DNA of 38,542 nt from Oxalobacteraceae bacterium (GTDB taxonomy: Bacteria; Pseudomonadota; Gammaproteobacteria; Burkholderiales; Burkholderiaceae_D). Below the pieces are notes generated by a model. The model was given only the letters and a program-made list of their open reading frames with translations, was not told the DNA's origin and made no database searches. This document shows, piece by piece, positions 8,077 through 16,294 of the stretch; position 1 is the stretch's first letter, and every line of letters begins with the position of its first letter. Both the position numbers and the translations under genes were made by a program. Where the stretch lies: positions 1 to 38,542 of the forward strand of contig OMID01000062.1 of the NCBI GenBank assembly GCA_900299005.1, in the 5' to 3' direction.

Positions 8077-8280
8077 TCAGTACATGATGCCGGTAGGCTG
8101 TATCCAGCCAAGGCGATTGGCGAGCAGCAGCAGCACAAACAGGAGTATCGAGAACCCGACCCGCAAACCCAGTGCCTGTACCGTGCGGTTGCTGCGGCCT
8201 TTGTCACGCATCAGAAAAACGAGTGCGGACGTGAGGCTGGCGACGATCAGGATGAAGGCAATGGCGACGACAATTTTCAT
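8077..8280 (-). CDS. Twin transmembrane protein, DUF2909 family
   Basis: A 67-residue protein beginning MKIVVAIAFILIVASL, with two hydrophobic helices (about residues 2-22 and 40-58) joined by a basic loop MRDKGRSNRT. This is the DUF2909 twin-TM type found on the opposite strand between coxC and SURF1 in betaproteobacteria. The ATG at 8280 is chosen because the first helix starts immediately; an ATG at 8334 would add 18 residues unlike the family. Its ribosome binding site is weak. Function unknown. Confidence 0.8.
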   Translation of the reverse strand: MKIVVAIAFILIVASLTSALVFLMRDKGRSNRTVQALGLRVGFSILLFVLLLLANRLGWIQPTGIMY

Positions 8281-8352
8281 GATGGGCTGCACACGGCTTT
8301 GACAAACAAGACTGCCCCGATGCATGGCAAGCATGGTAAAGGCGCTATTTTA

Positions 8353-9066
8353 ATGCGACTGCACTTTCGTTTACGCGTAATCCCTCTGATAGCGACCGCG
8401 CTCGTCTGCGCGATCGGTATTTCATTGGGCAATTGGCAGCTAAGACGAGCTGAGGAAAAACGGGGCCTGCAGCAAGAGATGATGGATCGGGCAAACTTCG
8501 ACGCTCTCAATGCCGACACCATGGCACCCGATGAAATTCCGGAGGAATTCCGTCGCATCGTTGCCTACGGAGAGTTTCAGCGTGATTGGGCCGTCTACCT
8601 CGACAATCGGCCTTTGCATGGCAGAAGCGGTTTTTACTTGCTGATGCCGCTGAAGCTCGCCGGCAGCGATCGGGCGGTGCTGGTGCAGCGTGGCTGGTTT
8701 CCACGGGATGTGCGCGATCCGACGCGGCTCCCCGTCATCCCGGTTCCCACGTCACCGGTACATCTGGAAGGCAGGGTACGTCTTTCCGCTGGCAGGTTGA
8801 TGCAGCTCGGTGAGCCTGTCGCTCTTGCGCCGGGGGCCATCGTGCAGAACATCGAGGTCGCCGATGTCGCCCGCGCCAGCAAGCTACCCCTGCCTACTTT
8901 TATAATCGAGCAGACAAGTGATACCGGCGATGGCCTGATACGAGACTGGCCGCTGCCATCGACGGGCATCGATACCCATCGGGGCTATGCCGTCCAGTGG
9001 TACGCACTGTCCGCCGCGGCCTTGATTTTCTTTATATTCACCGGATTCCGACGTGCAAGCCACTGA
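8353..9066 (+). CDS. SURF1 family cytochrome oxidase biogenesis protein
   Basis: SURF1/Shy1 family protein of 237 residues, implicated in inserting or retaining heme a in subunit I. The N-terminal helix (about residues 8-26) is followed by the signature GNWQLRRAEEKRGL. The periplasmic domain includes VYLDNRPLHGRSGFYLL and VLVQRGWFPRD. The C-terminal helix carries the family motif GYAVQWYALSAAAL. The ATG at 8353 follows AAAGG at a long distance; longer in-frame starts would read into the twin-TM gene region and are unlike the family. A TTGACA at 8299-8304 could be a -35 element, but no good -10 is visible. The stop overlaps the next gene by 14 bases. Confidence 0.92.
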   Translation: MRLHFRLRVIPLIATALVCAIGISLGNWQLRRAEEKRGLQQEMMDRANFDALNADTMAPDEIPEEFRRIVAYGEFQRDWAVYLDNRPLHGRSGFYLLMPLKLAGSDRAVLVQRGWFPRDVRDPTRLPVIPVPTSPVHLEGRVRLSAGRLMQLGEPVALAPGAIVQNIEVADVARASKLPLPTFIIEQTSDTGDGLIRDWPLPSTGIDTHRGYAVQWYALSAAALIFFIFTGFRRASH

Positions 9067-9661
9067 TAGCCTTTCGCCTACCGAGGTCAAGAAAAAAACC
9101 TACGGAACCCTGTTTCTGGTGATCGCTGCGTGCGCGGCACCGGTGATTCTGTCCTACCTCACGTACTACGTGATCAAGCCGCAGACGCGCAACAATTATG
9201 GAGATCTGATCGACCCGCGCGCGTATCCGATTCCTGACTTGGGAAGCACCAGCATCGATGGCAAGCCAGCTTCGCTGGCACAGTTCCATGGCAAATGGAT
9301 ACTGCTACAGGTCGATAGTGCTGCATGTGAGCAGCGCTGTCAGCAGAAGCTTTACTACATGCGTCAATTGCGACTGACCCAGGGCAAGGAAATGGATCGC
9401 ATAGAGCGCGTCTGGCTGGTGACGGATGATGTGCCACTCGATATCGGTTTGATGAAGCAATACGATGGTACGCACTTATTGCGTGTCGATAGTCAAAAAC
9501 TGGCCGCCTGGTTACCGGTCGCCGAGGCAACGACCGCCAGTGATCATCTCTACATGATCGACCCGCTCGGTAATCTCATGATGCGCTTTCCGAAAGACCC
9601 TGACGCCAACAAAATCAAGAAAGACATCACTCGCCTATTGAAGGCGTCGGGCATCGGCTGA
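9053..9661 (+). CDS. Sco-like membrane-anchored thioredoxin-fold protein
   Basis: A 202-residue protein from a GTG start that overlaps the SURF1 gene by 14 bases. It has one membrane helix (about residues 19-40) and a periplasmic domain of thioredoxin-like appearance. The pair CEQRC (C92, C96) has the CxxxC spacing of Sco proteins, and H165 in SDHLYMIDPLGN sits where Sco proteins have their copper-binding His. By family knowledge Sco proteins deliver or reduce copper for CuA. Betaproteobacterial homologues here are usually named only as transmembrane or oxidase-associated proteins. The context, between SURF1 and ctaA, supports an oxidase assembly role; copper binding is inferred from the residues. 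Confidence 0.8.
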   Translation: MQATDSLSPTEVKKKTYGTLFLVIAACAAPVILSYLTYYVIKPQTRNNYGDLIDPRAYPIPDLGSTSIDGKPASLAQFHGKWILLQVDSAACEQRCQQKLYYMRQLRLTQGKEMDRIERVWLVTDDVPLDIGLMKQYDGTHLLRVDSQKLAAWLPVAEATTASDHLYMIDPLGNLMMRFPKDPDANKIKKDITRLLKASGIG

Positions 9662-9663
9662 TC

Positions 9664-10770
9664 ATGCTGTTTGTACTTGCTCTTAAGGGAATACTGGTGG
9701 CGCTGATACCCGCGACCCTCGTTTATCTCTCGCGTGGTACCGACCGCTATCGCAAGCTGGCGTGGGTGATGGTGTTCTTCACGTTCGACCTGATCGTCTT
9801 TGGTGCCTTCACGCGGCTTACTGATTCCGGACTGGGGTGTCCAGACTGGCCTGGCTGTTACGGCGAGGCCAATCCCTTTCTTGCGCATGAAGAGATACGT
9901 GCGGCCGAAACACTGATGCCAAGCGGGCCAGTCACGGTGATGAAGGCTTGGATTGAAATGATCCATCGCTATCTCGCGATGGGCGTGGGCGTACTGATCA
10001 TTGCCTCACTGATTATTGGCTGGAGGCGCTGGAAGCAGACTGGTGAACCACGCTACGCGCCGCGTTTGCCAGTAGCCCTGCTGTTCTTCGTTTGCGTCCA
10101 GGGGGCCTTTGGCGCATTGACAGTCACCCTGAAGCTCCAACCCATGATCGTGACCCTCCATCTGCTGCTTGGCATGTCCCTCCTAGGCCTGCTGACCTGG
10201 CATGCGATGCGCCAAAGCCCTCAGCCGGTAATTGCGCCCGAAGCTGCGACTTTGCGCTTGTCTGGATTGATCGCCTTGGGCCTACTGTTGATTCAGATTG
10301 CCCTCGGCGGCTGGGTGAGCACCAATTACGCGGCATTGGCTTGCGGCGGATTTCCGTTGTGCCAGGGGGCACTGTTGCCTGCCATGGATATCGAGCATGG
10401 TTTTACGCTGTGGCGTCATCTGGGGATGACTGCTGGCGGCGATTACCTCCCGTTCGAGGCACTGGTGGCGATTCATTGGGCGCATCGCATGTTTGCACTG
10501 GTGGCGGTGGGCATCGTCGCCTGGATCAGTCACAAGGCGCTGCGTATCCCCGGTCTGGAGTCCTCGGCGCGAGCCCTGGCATGGGTCATGGTGCTGCAGG
10601 TGTGCGTGGGTGTTGCCACAGTCTCGCTCGACTGGCCTCTGACCCTCGCGGTGCTGCATAACGCTGGCGCGGCTCTGCTTTTGCTACTGCTCGCCATGCT
10701 AAACTTCCGGCTTGCCATACCCGCTGCGAGCCCTGCCGTTGATGCCCGTCCCGGTTTGTCGCCCGCCTGA
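9664..10770 (+). CDS. ctaA: Heme A synthase (CtaA/Cox15 family)
   Basis: Converts heme O to heme A by oxidising the C8 methyl group. The 368-residue protein has about eight hydrophobic segments. Histidines at the expected heme-ligand places are H101 (EMIHRYLAMG), H166 (TLHLLLGM), H271/H274 (IHWAHRMF) and H332 (VLHNAGA). A cysteine pair in a periplasmic loop (C227, C233 in ACGGFPLCQG) is typical of one class, and GLGCPDWPGCYG near residue 57 is a CtaA/Cox15 signature. The ATG is two bases after the previous stop, so translation is probably coupled. ctaB follows after 12 bases. Confidence 0.96.
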   Translation: MLFVLALKGILVALIPATLVYLSRGTDRYRKLAWVMVFFTFDLIVFGAFTRLTDSGLGCPDWPGCYGEANPFLAHEEIRAAETLMPSGPVTVMKAWIEMIHRYLAMGVGVLIIASLIIGWRRWKQTGEPRYAPRLPVALLFFVCVQGAFGALTVTLKLQPMIVTLHLLLGMSLLGLLTWHAMRQSPQPVIAPEAATLRLSGLIALGLLLIQIALGGWVSTNYAALACGGFPLCQGALLPAMDIEHGFTLWRHLGMTAGGDYLPFEALVAIHWAHRMFALVAVGIVAWISHKALRIPGLESSARALAWVMVLQVCVGVATVSLDWPLTLAVLHNAGAALLLLLLAMLNFRLAIPAASPAVDARPGLSPA

Positions 10771-10782
10771 ATCGCCATCTCC

Positions 10783-11667
10783 ATGACCGCTCTGACCGCC
10801 CAGCCCAATCGCATTGCCCAGTACTGGGCACTGACCAAGCCGCGTGTCACGCAACTGGCAGTTTTCTGCGCGGTCATTGGCATGTTTCTCGCCGTACCCG
10901 GTTTGCCGGACTGGCGTTTGCTCATCGCAGCGACCGTGGGTATCTGGTTGCTGGCCGGCGCGGCTTTTGCCGTCAATTGTCTGGTCGAGCGAGAAATCGA
11001 TTCTCGAATGGCGCGCACTGCGCGTCGTCCTCTGGCGCAGGGTGAAATTACCGTACCGCAGACCTTACTGTTCTCTGGCCTTATCGGTGGCGCAGGCATG
11101 TGGGTGCTTTATGCCTTGGTCAACCCACTGACCATGTGGCTCACGTTCGCTACCTTTGTCGGCTATGCGGTCATCTATACCATCATCCTCAAGCCCGCGA
11201 CCCCGCAGAACATCGTCATCGGTGGACTCTCGGGCGCCATGCCGCCGGCGCTAGGCTGGGCGGCGATTGCCAATGATGTGCCGATGCAGGCATGGATACT
11301 GGTGCTGATCATTTTTGTATGGACACCGCCGCATTTCTGGGCACTCGCACTCTATCGGCGCGATGATTATGCGAAGTCCGGCCTACCCATGCTCCCGATT
11401 ACGCATGGCATGGAATTTACCCGCTTTCATATCTGGCTCTACACCATCGCGCTGGTGGCCACCTCCATGCTGCCCTTCGCGGTGCGCATGAGCGGTCTGC
11501 TCTATCTGGCCAGCGCCGCTGTATTGGGCGTCATCTTCCTCTGGTACGCCTGGCGCATCTGGAAACACTACGATGATCTGGTTGCCCGCAAAGCCTTTGC
11601 CTACTCGATCATTTACCTCTCGCTATTGTTCGCGGCACTGCTGATCGATCATTACCTGCCTTACTGA
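10783..11667 (+). CDS. ctaB: Protoheme IX farnesyltransferase (heme O synthase)
   Basis: UbiA-superfamily prenyltransferase that adds farnesyl to protoheme to make heme O, the substrate of CtaA. The 294-residue protein has about nine hydrophobic segments. The first aspartate-rich motif is N65-D73 followed by [11 protein letters not shown], and a second polar site is [13 protein letters not shown]. Length and motifs are normal for CtaB/CyoE. It lies directly after ctaA, placing both heme A steps in the oxidase assembly operon. The ribosome binding site is weak. Confidence 0.96.
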   Translation: MTALTAQPNRIAQYWALTKPRVTQLAVFCAVIGMFLAVPGLPDWRLLIAATVGIWLLAGAAFAVNCLVEREIDSRMARTARRPLAQGEITVPQTLLFSGLIGGAGMWVLYALVNPLTMWLTFATFVGYAVIYTIILKPATPQNIVIGGLSGAMPPALGWAAIANDVPMQAWILVLIIFVWTPPHFWALALYRRDDYAKSGLPMLPITHGMEFTRFHIWLYTIALVATSMLPFAVRMSGLLYLASAAVLGVIFLWYAWRIWKHYDDLVARKAFAYSIIYLSLLFAALLIDHYLPY

Positions 11668-11672
11668 CCTTC

Positions 11673-12263
11673 ATGCGCCCATTGTTGATCCTGCTGGCCT
11701 GTGTGCTGGTGCTGACGGGTTGCGACCAGCCCCAGAAACCCAGGGCATCATTCCACAACACCGATGTCACGGGTCTCGATTATGCGAAAGGGTTTTCGCT
11801 GACAGATCACAACGGAGCGCACCGTTCTCTTGAGGACTTCCGCGGCAAGGTGGTCCTGGTGTTTTTCGGTTTCACCCATTGCCCGGATGTCTGCCCCAGC
11901 ACGCTCTCCGAAATGGCGGGGATCATGCAGGCGCTGGGGCCGGATGCAGAACGATTTCAGGTCCTGTTCATCACGCTCGATCCCGAGCGCGACACGCCTG
12001 AACTGCTGGCCAGTTTCGTGCCGGCCTTCCACCCCGCATTCCTCGGACTCACGGCCGATCAGGCGAGCATCGATAAGGTTGCCAAAGATTTCAAGGTGTT
12101 TGCGCAAAAAGTACCGGGCAAGGATGGCCGCAGCTATACCATCGACCATACCGCCGGCAGCTATGTTTTTGATGCGCAGGGCCATATCCGGCTTTTCGTT
12201 CGTCATGGACAGCCCGGTGACCTGCTGTTAAATGACCTAAAGCACTTGTTGGCTGGCGCGTGA
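11673..12263 (+). CDS. Sco1/SenC family copper chaperone, lipoprotein
   Basis: Sco-family protein of 196 residues that supplies copper to, or reduces the cysteines of, the CuA site in CoxB. The N-terminus has a lipobox LTGC (lipidation at C17), so it should be anchored to a membrane as a lipoprotein. The copper ligands are C70 and C74 in THCPDVCPS and H159 in DHTAGSYVFD, all intact. It begins five bases after the ctaB stop and is the last gene of the assembly operon; a terminator follows. The window thus encodes two Sco-type proteins, this canonical one and the more divergent one before ctaA. Confidence 0.95.
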   Translation: MRPLLILLACVLVLTGCDQPQKPRASFHNTDVTGLDYAKGFSLTDHNGAHRSLEDFRGKVVLVFFGFTHCPDVCPSTLSEMAGIMQALGPDAERFQVLFITLDPERDTPELLASFVPAFHPAFLGLTADQASIDKVAKDFKVFAQKVPGKDGRSYTIDHTAGSYVFDAQGHIRLFVRHGQPGDLLLNDLKHLLAGA

Positions 12264-12290
12264 GGACAACATGATCGCTTGCGGCAGCAA

Positions 12291-12324
12291 AACACAAGGA
12301 CCCTGAAGGGCCCTTGTGTTTTTG
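12291..12324. terminator. Terminator between the sco gene and rpoH
   Basis: AACACAAGG (12291-12299) pairs with CCTTGTGTT (12312-12320), with an inner CCC-TGAA-GGG stem and one A/C mismatch. A T-run follows on the plus strand, and AAAA before the stem gives U residues on the minus strand. It can serve both the convergent sco gene and rpoH. Confidence 0.85.
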
Positions 12325-12368
12325 CGGTGCGGCCGCTGGTTGGTCAGCACCAGCGTTACCGGGGATGC

Positions 12369-13268
12369 TTACGCATACACAGACAGTGCCGCTTTCATTT
12401 TCTTCATGGCGGCGACTTCAATTTGACGGATGCGCTCGGCCGATACACCGAATTCGGCGGCCAGCTCATGCAGCGTGGCGCCAGAGCCATCATCATTGGC
12501 CAGCCAGCGCGCCTCGACGATGCGCCGCGAGCGATTGTCTAGCGTGGACAGCGCGGCCTCCAGACCCTCCGACTGTAGTCGATCGTACTCGCGTGCTTCC
12601 AGCATCTTTATCGGCTCCGAGGCGTCGGAGGACAAATACGAGATCGGCGCGTAGTGATCGTCGTCATCGTCTGCCGGGGCCTCCAGTGCGATGTCGCGCC
12701 CCGCCATGCGGGTTTCCATCTCGATTACTTCTTCACGCTTGACGTTCAGCGTCTGCGCCAGGGAATCGACCTGATCCGGCGTCATTGCATCAAGCCCGCG
12801 CTTGTGACTGCGCAAGTTGAAAAACAGCTTGCGCTGCGCCTTGGTCGTGGCCAGTTTCACCATGCGCCAGTTGCGCAGAATGTACTCGTGAATCTCGGCC
12901 TTGATCCAGTGGATGGCGTAAGAGACGAGACGAACACCCTGGTCCGGGTCAAAGCGCTTGACGGCCTTCATTAGGCCGATATTGCCCTCCTGGATGAGGT
13001 CGGCATGCGGCAGACCATAGCCGAGGTAGCCGCGCGCAATCGACACCACCAGACGCAGATGCGACATCACGAGCGACTGCGCTGCGGCGAGATCGTTCTC
13101 GTTACGAAGCTTGCGAGCCAGCGAGGACTCTTCTTCCTGCGACAGCATTGGCAGACGATTGACTGCGGAAATGTAGGCGTCAATATTGCCAAGACTGGCC
13201 GGGAAACCGAGCGCCAGCGACTGCGATCCGGCCGGCACGAGGGCGGGAGCTGCGGAAATAGCCGTCAT
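12369..13268 (-). CDS. rpoH: RNA polymerase heat-shock sigma factor RpoH (sigma-32)
   Basis: Alternative sigma factor that directs RNA polymerase to heat-shock promoters. The 299-residue protein has region 2 with DLIQEGNIGLMKAVKRFD, the RpoH box QRKLFFNLR (residues 145-153) that separates RpoH from other sigma-70 proteins, and a region 4.2 helix-turn-helix LHELAAEFGVSAERIRQIE. A run of Asp residues lies before region 4. AGGAG precedes the ATG. It is transcribed away from ftsX, as in many proteobacteria. A perfect CIRCE element upstream suggests repression by HrcA, adding transcriptional control to the usual control of sigma-32. Confidence 0.97.
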   Translation of the reverse strand: MTAISAAPALVPAGSQSLALGFPASLGNIDAYISAVNRLPMLSQEEESSLARKLRNENDLAAAQSLVMSHLRLVVSIARGYLGYGLPHADLIQEGNIGLMKAVKRFDPDQGVRLVSYAIHWIKAEIHEYILRNWRMVKLATTKAQRKLFFNLRSHKRGLDAMTPDQVDSLAQTLNVKREEVIEMETRMAGRDIALEAPADDDDDHYAPISYLSSDASEPIKMLEAREYDRLQSEGLEAALSTLDNRSRRIVEARWLANDDGSGATLHELAAEFGVSAERIRQIEVAAMKKMKAALSVYA

Positions 13269-13332
13269 AGGTTCTCCTGGGTTGGAAGTTGCGGGCGTGG
13301 CGAACCAAGCAAGCGCTGCCCGTACAAACGAA

Positions 13333-13362
13333 ATATTAGCACTCTCTGCAGACGAGTGCTAA
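13333..13362 (-). promoter_or_regulatory. Putative rpoH promoter overlapping CIRCE
   Basis: On the minus strand TTAGCA (-35-like) and TAATAT (-10-like) are 18 bases apart. Both hexamers coincide with the two arms of the CIRCE operator, so HrcA binding would block polymerase directly. The -35 match is weak, so the assignment is tentative. Confidence 0.45.
13336..13362. promoter_or_regulatory. CIRCE operator (HrcA binding site) upstream of rpoH
   Basis: TTAGCACTC, nine bases, GAGTGCTAA: an exact match to the CIRCE consensus. HrcA is the known repressor of CIRCE sites, which usually stand before groES-groEL or dnaK operons. Here the site is 68 bases before the rpoH start codon. CIRCE-like sites before rpoH have been predicted in betaproteobacteria by comparative genomics, so this is a strong call. 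Confidence 0.95.
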
Positions 13363-13537
13363 TAGCCCACGGCTGACGCAAACTCAGGAATTGGCGAAGG
13401 ATCCCAGCGCATTGAATAACTGTTTGATATCAGGTTGAGCATTCCGTTCGATGAGCCAGCGCCGCTCCCCTCTGATCGACACAGAGCCCCTAGGAGCCCG
13501 CTGGCAAGCCCCGGATGGCAGGCCGCCCGGCGCGTGC
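13363..13537 (-). other. ftsX-rpoH intergenic region with an unassigned reading frame
   Basis: This is the gap between the stop of ftsX and the CIRCE region. A minus-strand open frame ends at 13384; its last 25 or so residues (ending QLFNALGSFANS) look protein-like, while its 5' part overlaps the end of ftsX and looks out of frame. It could be a decayed gene remnant or chance. No terminator with a clear U-tract was seen after ftsX. Confidence 0.3.
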
Positions 13538-14461
13538 TCAGGTGGCGCGTCGCAATGCCTGCCCCACCGACAGCACCGCACCAAAGACGCCCAGCCCGGT
13601 GCTGGCCGTCAGCAGCAGCACGGTGGAGGGCACATCCAGTGGCGAGAACCGGAAGCTGGAGCCATACAGGCGTGCCAGTTCGCCCACGGGAGCATTCAGC
13701 AGAGCCAGCGCCCCCAGTACCCCGGCCATCGCCAACGCGCCTGCGAAGAGGCCCAGTAGCCCCCCCATGTAATAGAACGGCCGAGAGACGAAACCATCCG
13801 TTGCGCCCAGCAAGCGCGAGACCGCAATTTCTTCCGCCTGAGTGATGATTTGCAGTCGGATCGTGTTGAACACCACGGCCAGCACCACACCGGCCAGCGC
13901 GCTGGCCAGCAGCCAGAGTGCGATCTCGGCCAGCTGCAAGAGCGCGGCCAGGCGTCTGACCCAGTCGGCATCGAGCTGCACCGTCTCGACGCCCTCGAGC
14001 TGGCGGTAGCGCTGGGCAAGTTGCCCGATCGCGGTGCTGACAGAGGGATCGCCGCTGACGGCTGGCCGCACGACGTAGGCATCTGGCAAGGGGTTGCTGC
14101 CAAGCGCAGTAAGCACATCATTCAGACCGGCGCGCTGCCTTAGCACCGCCAGTGCCTTCTCGCGCGGGATGAATTCCACTTTCACTGCCAGCCCGCCCGA
14201 TTTCGCTGCGGCCTGCAATTCAGCGCCTAGCGCCTGTGCCCGCTCACGCGTGGCTTGCGTGGACAGGAAGAGGCTGATTTCCGGGTCCACCGACAGCGCG
14301 CGTGACACCGGACGCAGATTGTCTAGCAAGGTCAGGCCGGCCAGGGGTAGGATCAGCGCCAGCGCGATCACCAGCACATTAAACCCGAAGCTCGCGGGTG
14401 CAGAGCGCAGCCGGGCAAGCGATGCACGCAAAGCGAAGCCATGGGCTCTTAGCCAGTTCAT
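13538..14461 (-). CDS. ftsX: Cell division protein FtsX
   Basis: Membrane half of the FtsEX complex, which activates septal peptidoglycan hydrolases during division. The 307-residue protein has the expected four helices (about residues 26-46, 178-200, 230-255 and 278-301), with a large periplasmic loop after the first helix. The segment EEIAVSRLLGATDGFVSRPF between helices 2 and 3 is the typical FtsX coupling region. The ATG overlaps the ftsE stop as ATGA, so the two are translationally coupled. Confidence 0.95.
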   Translation of the reverse strand: MNWLRAHGFALRASLARLRSAPASFGFNVLVIALALILPLAGLTLLDNLRPVSRALSVDPEISLFLSTQATRERAQALGAELQAAAKSGGLAVKVEFIPREKALAVLRQRAGLNDVLTALGSNPLPDAYVVRPAVSGDPSVSTAIGQLAQRYRQLEGVETVQLDADWVRRLAALLQLAEIALWLLASALAGVVLAVVFNTIRLQIITQAEEIAVSRLLGATDGFVSRPFYYMGGLLGLFAGALAMAGVLGALALLNAPVGELARLYGSSFRFSPLDVPSTVLLLTASTGLGVFGAVLSVGQALRRAT

Positions 14462-15141
14462 GCGCCCACCTCACGCGCGGCCTGTCGGGCGATCACGCGG
14501 CCGTGAGAGAGTTGCACCACGCGGTCTGCGCCCTGCAGCAAGCGCTCATCATGGGTCGAGATCACGCAGGTGACGCCAGCGGCGTTAAAGGCTTCGAGCA
14601 TGTCGGTCACCAGTGTGCCGCTGTCACGGTCGAGATGGGCCGTTGGTTCGTCGGCCAGGATGATGCGCGGGCGGTGCACGATAGCGCGCGCAATCGAGAC
14701 ACGCTGCTGTTCGCCGCCTGAGAGCATCACTGGTCGCGCGCTGGCCTTGTCGGCCAGTCCCACCCGCTCAAGCGCAACTTGTGCGCGCTGGCTTGCTTCG
14801 CGAGGATCGGCGCCACTGACGACTAGCGGCATCATTACATTCGCCAGCACACTGCGGTCGTTCAGTAAGCGGTGCTGTTGGAGGATCAAACCAAGTTTGC
14901 GACGCAGAAAAGGCAGGGTGGTACGGTTTACTTTGCGCATATCCTGTCCACTCACTTGCAGGGTGCCGCTGGTGGGGCGTTCGATGCCTGCCATCAGTTT
15001 AAGTAATGTCGATTTTCCTGCACCGGAGGGTCCCGCAAGGAAGATCAGTTCACCCTCGCGGATATCCAGTGAGAATTCGGACAGCGCGGAAACACCCCCA
15101 GGATAGGTTTTGGTAACGTGAGAAAAAGAGATGATGGCCAT
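14458..15141 (-). CDS. ftsE: Cell division ATP-binding protein FtsE
   Basis: ABC-type ATPase partner of FtsX. The 227-residue protein has Walker A GPSGAGKST (from residue 37), the Q-loop region LILQQHRLL, the ABC signature LSGGEQQRVSIARAI, Walker B IILADEPTAHLD and the switch His in ISTHDERLL. Length is standard. It starts 24 bases after the ftsY stop and overlaps ftsX, giving the conserved order ftsY-ftsE-ftsX. The ribosome binding site before the ATG is weak. Confidence 0.96.
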   Translation of the reverse strand: MAIISFSHVTKTYPGGVSALSEFSLDIREGELIFLAGPSGAGKSTLLKLMAGIERPTSGTLQVSGQDMRKVNRTTLPFLRRKLGLILQQHRLLNDRSVLANVMMPLVVSGADPREASQRAQVALERVGLADKASARPVMLSGGEQQRVSIARAIVHRPRIILADEPTAHLDRDSGTLVTDMLEAFNAAGVTCVISTHDERLLQGADRVVQLSHGRVIARQAAREVGA

Positions 15142-15165
15142 TGAGGCGTCTTTCGAGAGGCGCTG

Positions 15166-16179
15166 TCAGCCCAGCAGTGCATCGACAAATTCGCTGGCGA
15201 CAAAAGGCTGCAGGTCATCGATACCTTCGCCAATGCCGATGAAATAGACTGGCACCGGGCATTGGCGTGCGATAGCGGCGAGCACGCCGCCTTTCGCCGT
15301 GCCGTCGAGCTTGGTGATGATCAGGCCGGTCAGTGAGAGGGCATCGTTGAATGCCTTGACCTGAGCGAGTGCATTCTGACCGGTGTTGCCGTCAATGACC
15401 AGCAGCACCTCGTGAGGTGCGGACTCCATGCCTTTGCCGATCACGCGCCGGATTTTTTTCAGTTCATCCATCAGGTGCAGTTGTGTCGGCAAGCGTCCCG
15501 CCGTATCAACCAGTACGACATCTATGCCGCGCGCCTTGCCTGCCTGAACCGCATCAAAAGCCACTGCCGCAGGGTCGCCCGATTCCTGTGCGATGACGGC
15601 AACATCATTTCGCTCGCCCCAGACGCTGAGTTGTTCACGCGCCGCTGCGCGAAAAGTATCACCCGCAGCCAACAACACCTTTTGCTGATGAGCCTGCATA
15701 TGCTTGGCCAGCTTGCCAATCGTGGTGGTTTTGCCAGCACCATTGACGCCTGCAATCATCATCACTAGCGGGTGCTCACGACCGAGCATCAGCGGTTTTT
15801 CGAGTGGCCCAAGCAGAGAGATCATCAGCTCGCGCAGTGCGAGCTTCACTTGCGGGGCCTCGGTCAGTTTGTCGGCGCGAACTCTCTTCTTTAGCCCGTC
15901 CAGTAACTCGTTCGTGGCAGCCACGCCAGCATCGGCCATGAGTAAAGCAGACTCCAGTTCTTCAAAAAGTTCGTCATCGATGCGCGTTCCCGTGAAGAGG
16001 GTTGCGATACCGGACGAAGTGCGTGAAAGACCGCTCTTGAGCCTGCTGAGCCAGGAAGTTCTCCGTGAGCCTGGCTGAGGAGTCTCAACCGGGACAGCCT
16101 GCGCGACTGCGCGTGTGGCATCAGAAGGCGTTGCTGGGATAGCGGTGTCCTGCGGCTTTTTCTTGAAAAAACTAAACAT
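15166..16179 (-). CDS. ftsY: Signal recognition particle receptor FtsY
   Basis: SRP GTPase that docks ribosomes carrying nascent membrane proteins at the inner membrane. The 337-residue protein starts MFSFFKKKPQ, a short basic, membrane-binding N-terminus, followed by a reduced acidic A region, the N helical domain and the G domain. GTPase motifs are GVNGAGKTT (residues 144-152), DTAGRL (225-230) and TKLDGTAKGG (289-298). AAGG lies upstream of the ATG. First gene of the ftsYEX unit, divergent from the M16 peptidase genes. Confidence 0.97.
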   Translation of the reverse strand: MFSFFKKKPQDTAIPATPSDATRAVAQAVPVETPQPGSRRTSWLSRLKSGLSRTSSGIATLFTGTRIDDELFEELESALLMADAGVAATNELLDGLKKRVRADKLTEAPQVKLALRELMISLLGPLEKPLMLGREHPLVMMIAGVNGAGKTTTIGKLAKHMQAHQQKVLLAAGDTFRAAAREQLSVWGERNDVAVIAQESGDPAAVAFDAVQAGKARGIDVVLVDTAGRLPTQLHLMDELKKIRRVIGKGMESAPHEVLLVIDGNTGQNALAQVKAFNDALSLTGLIITKLDGTAKGGVLAAIARQCPVPVYFIGIGEGIDDLQPFVASEFVDALLG

Positions 16180-16294
16180 CAGGCCTTGAAGTGATGCACA
16201 GCGCGGAAAAATAGGAAAGGCTACAATCGGCGCTCGCCGTCGAGAGCAAGCGTTTCCGACGCCAGAGAACTCTTATTCTAGCAGAGCAAAGACC

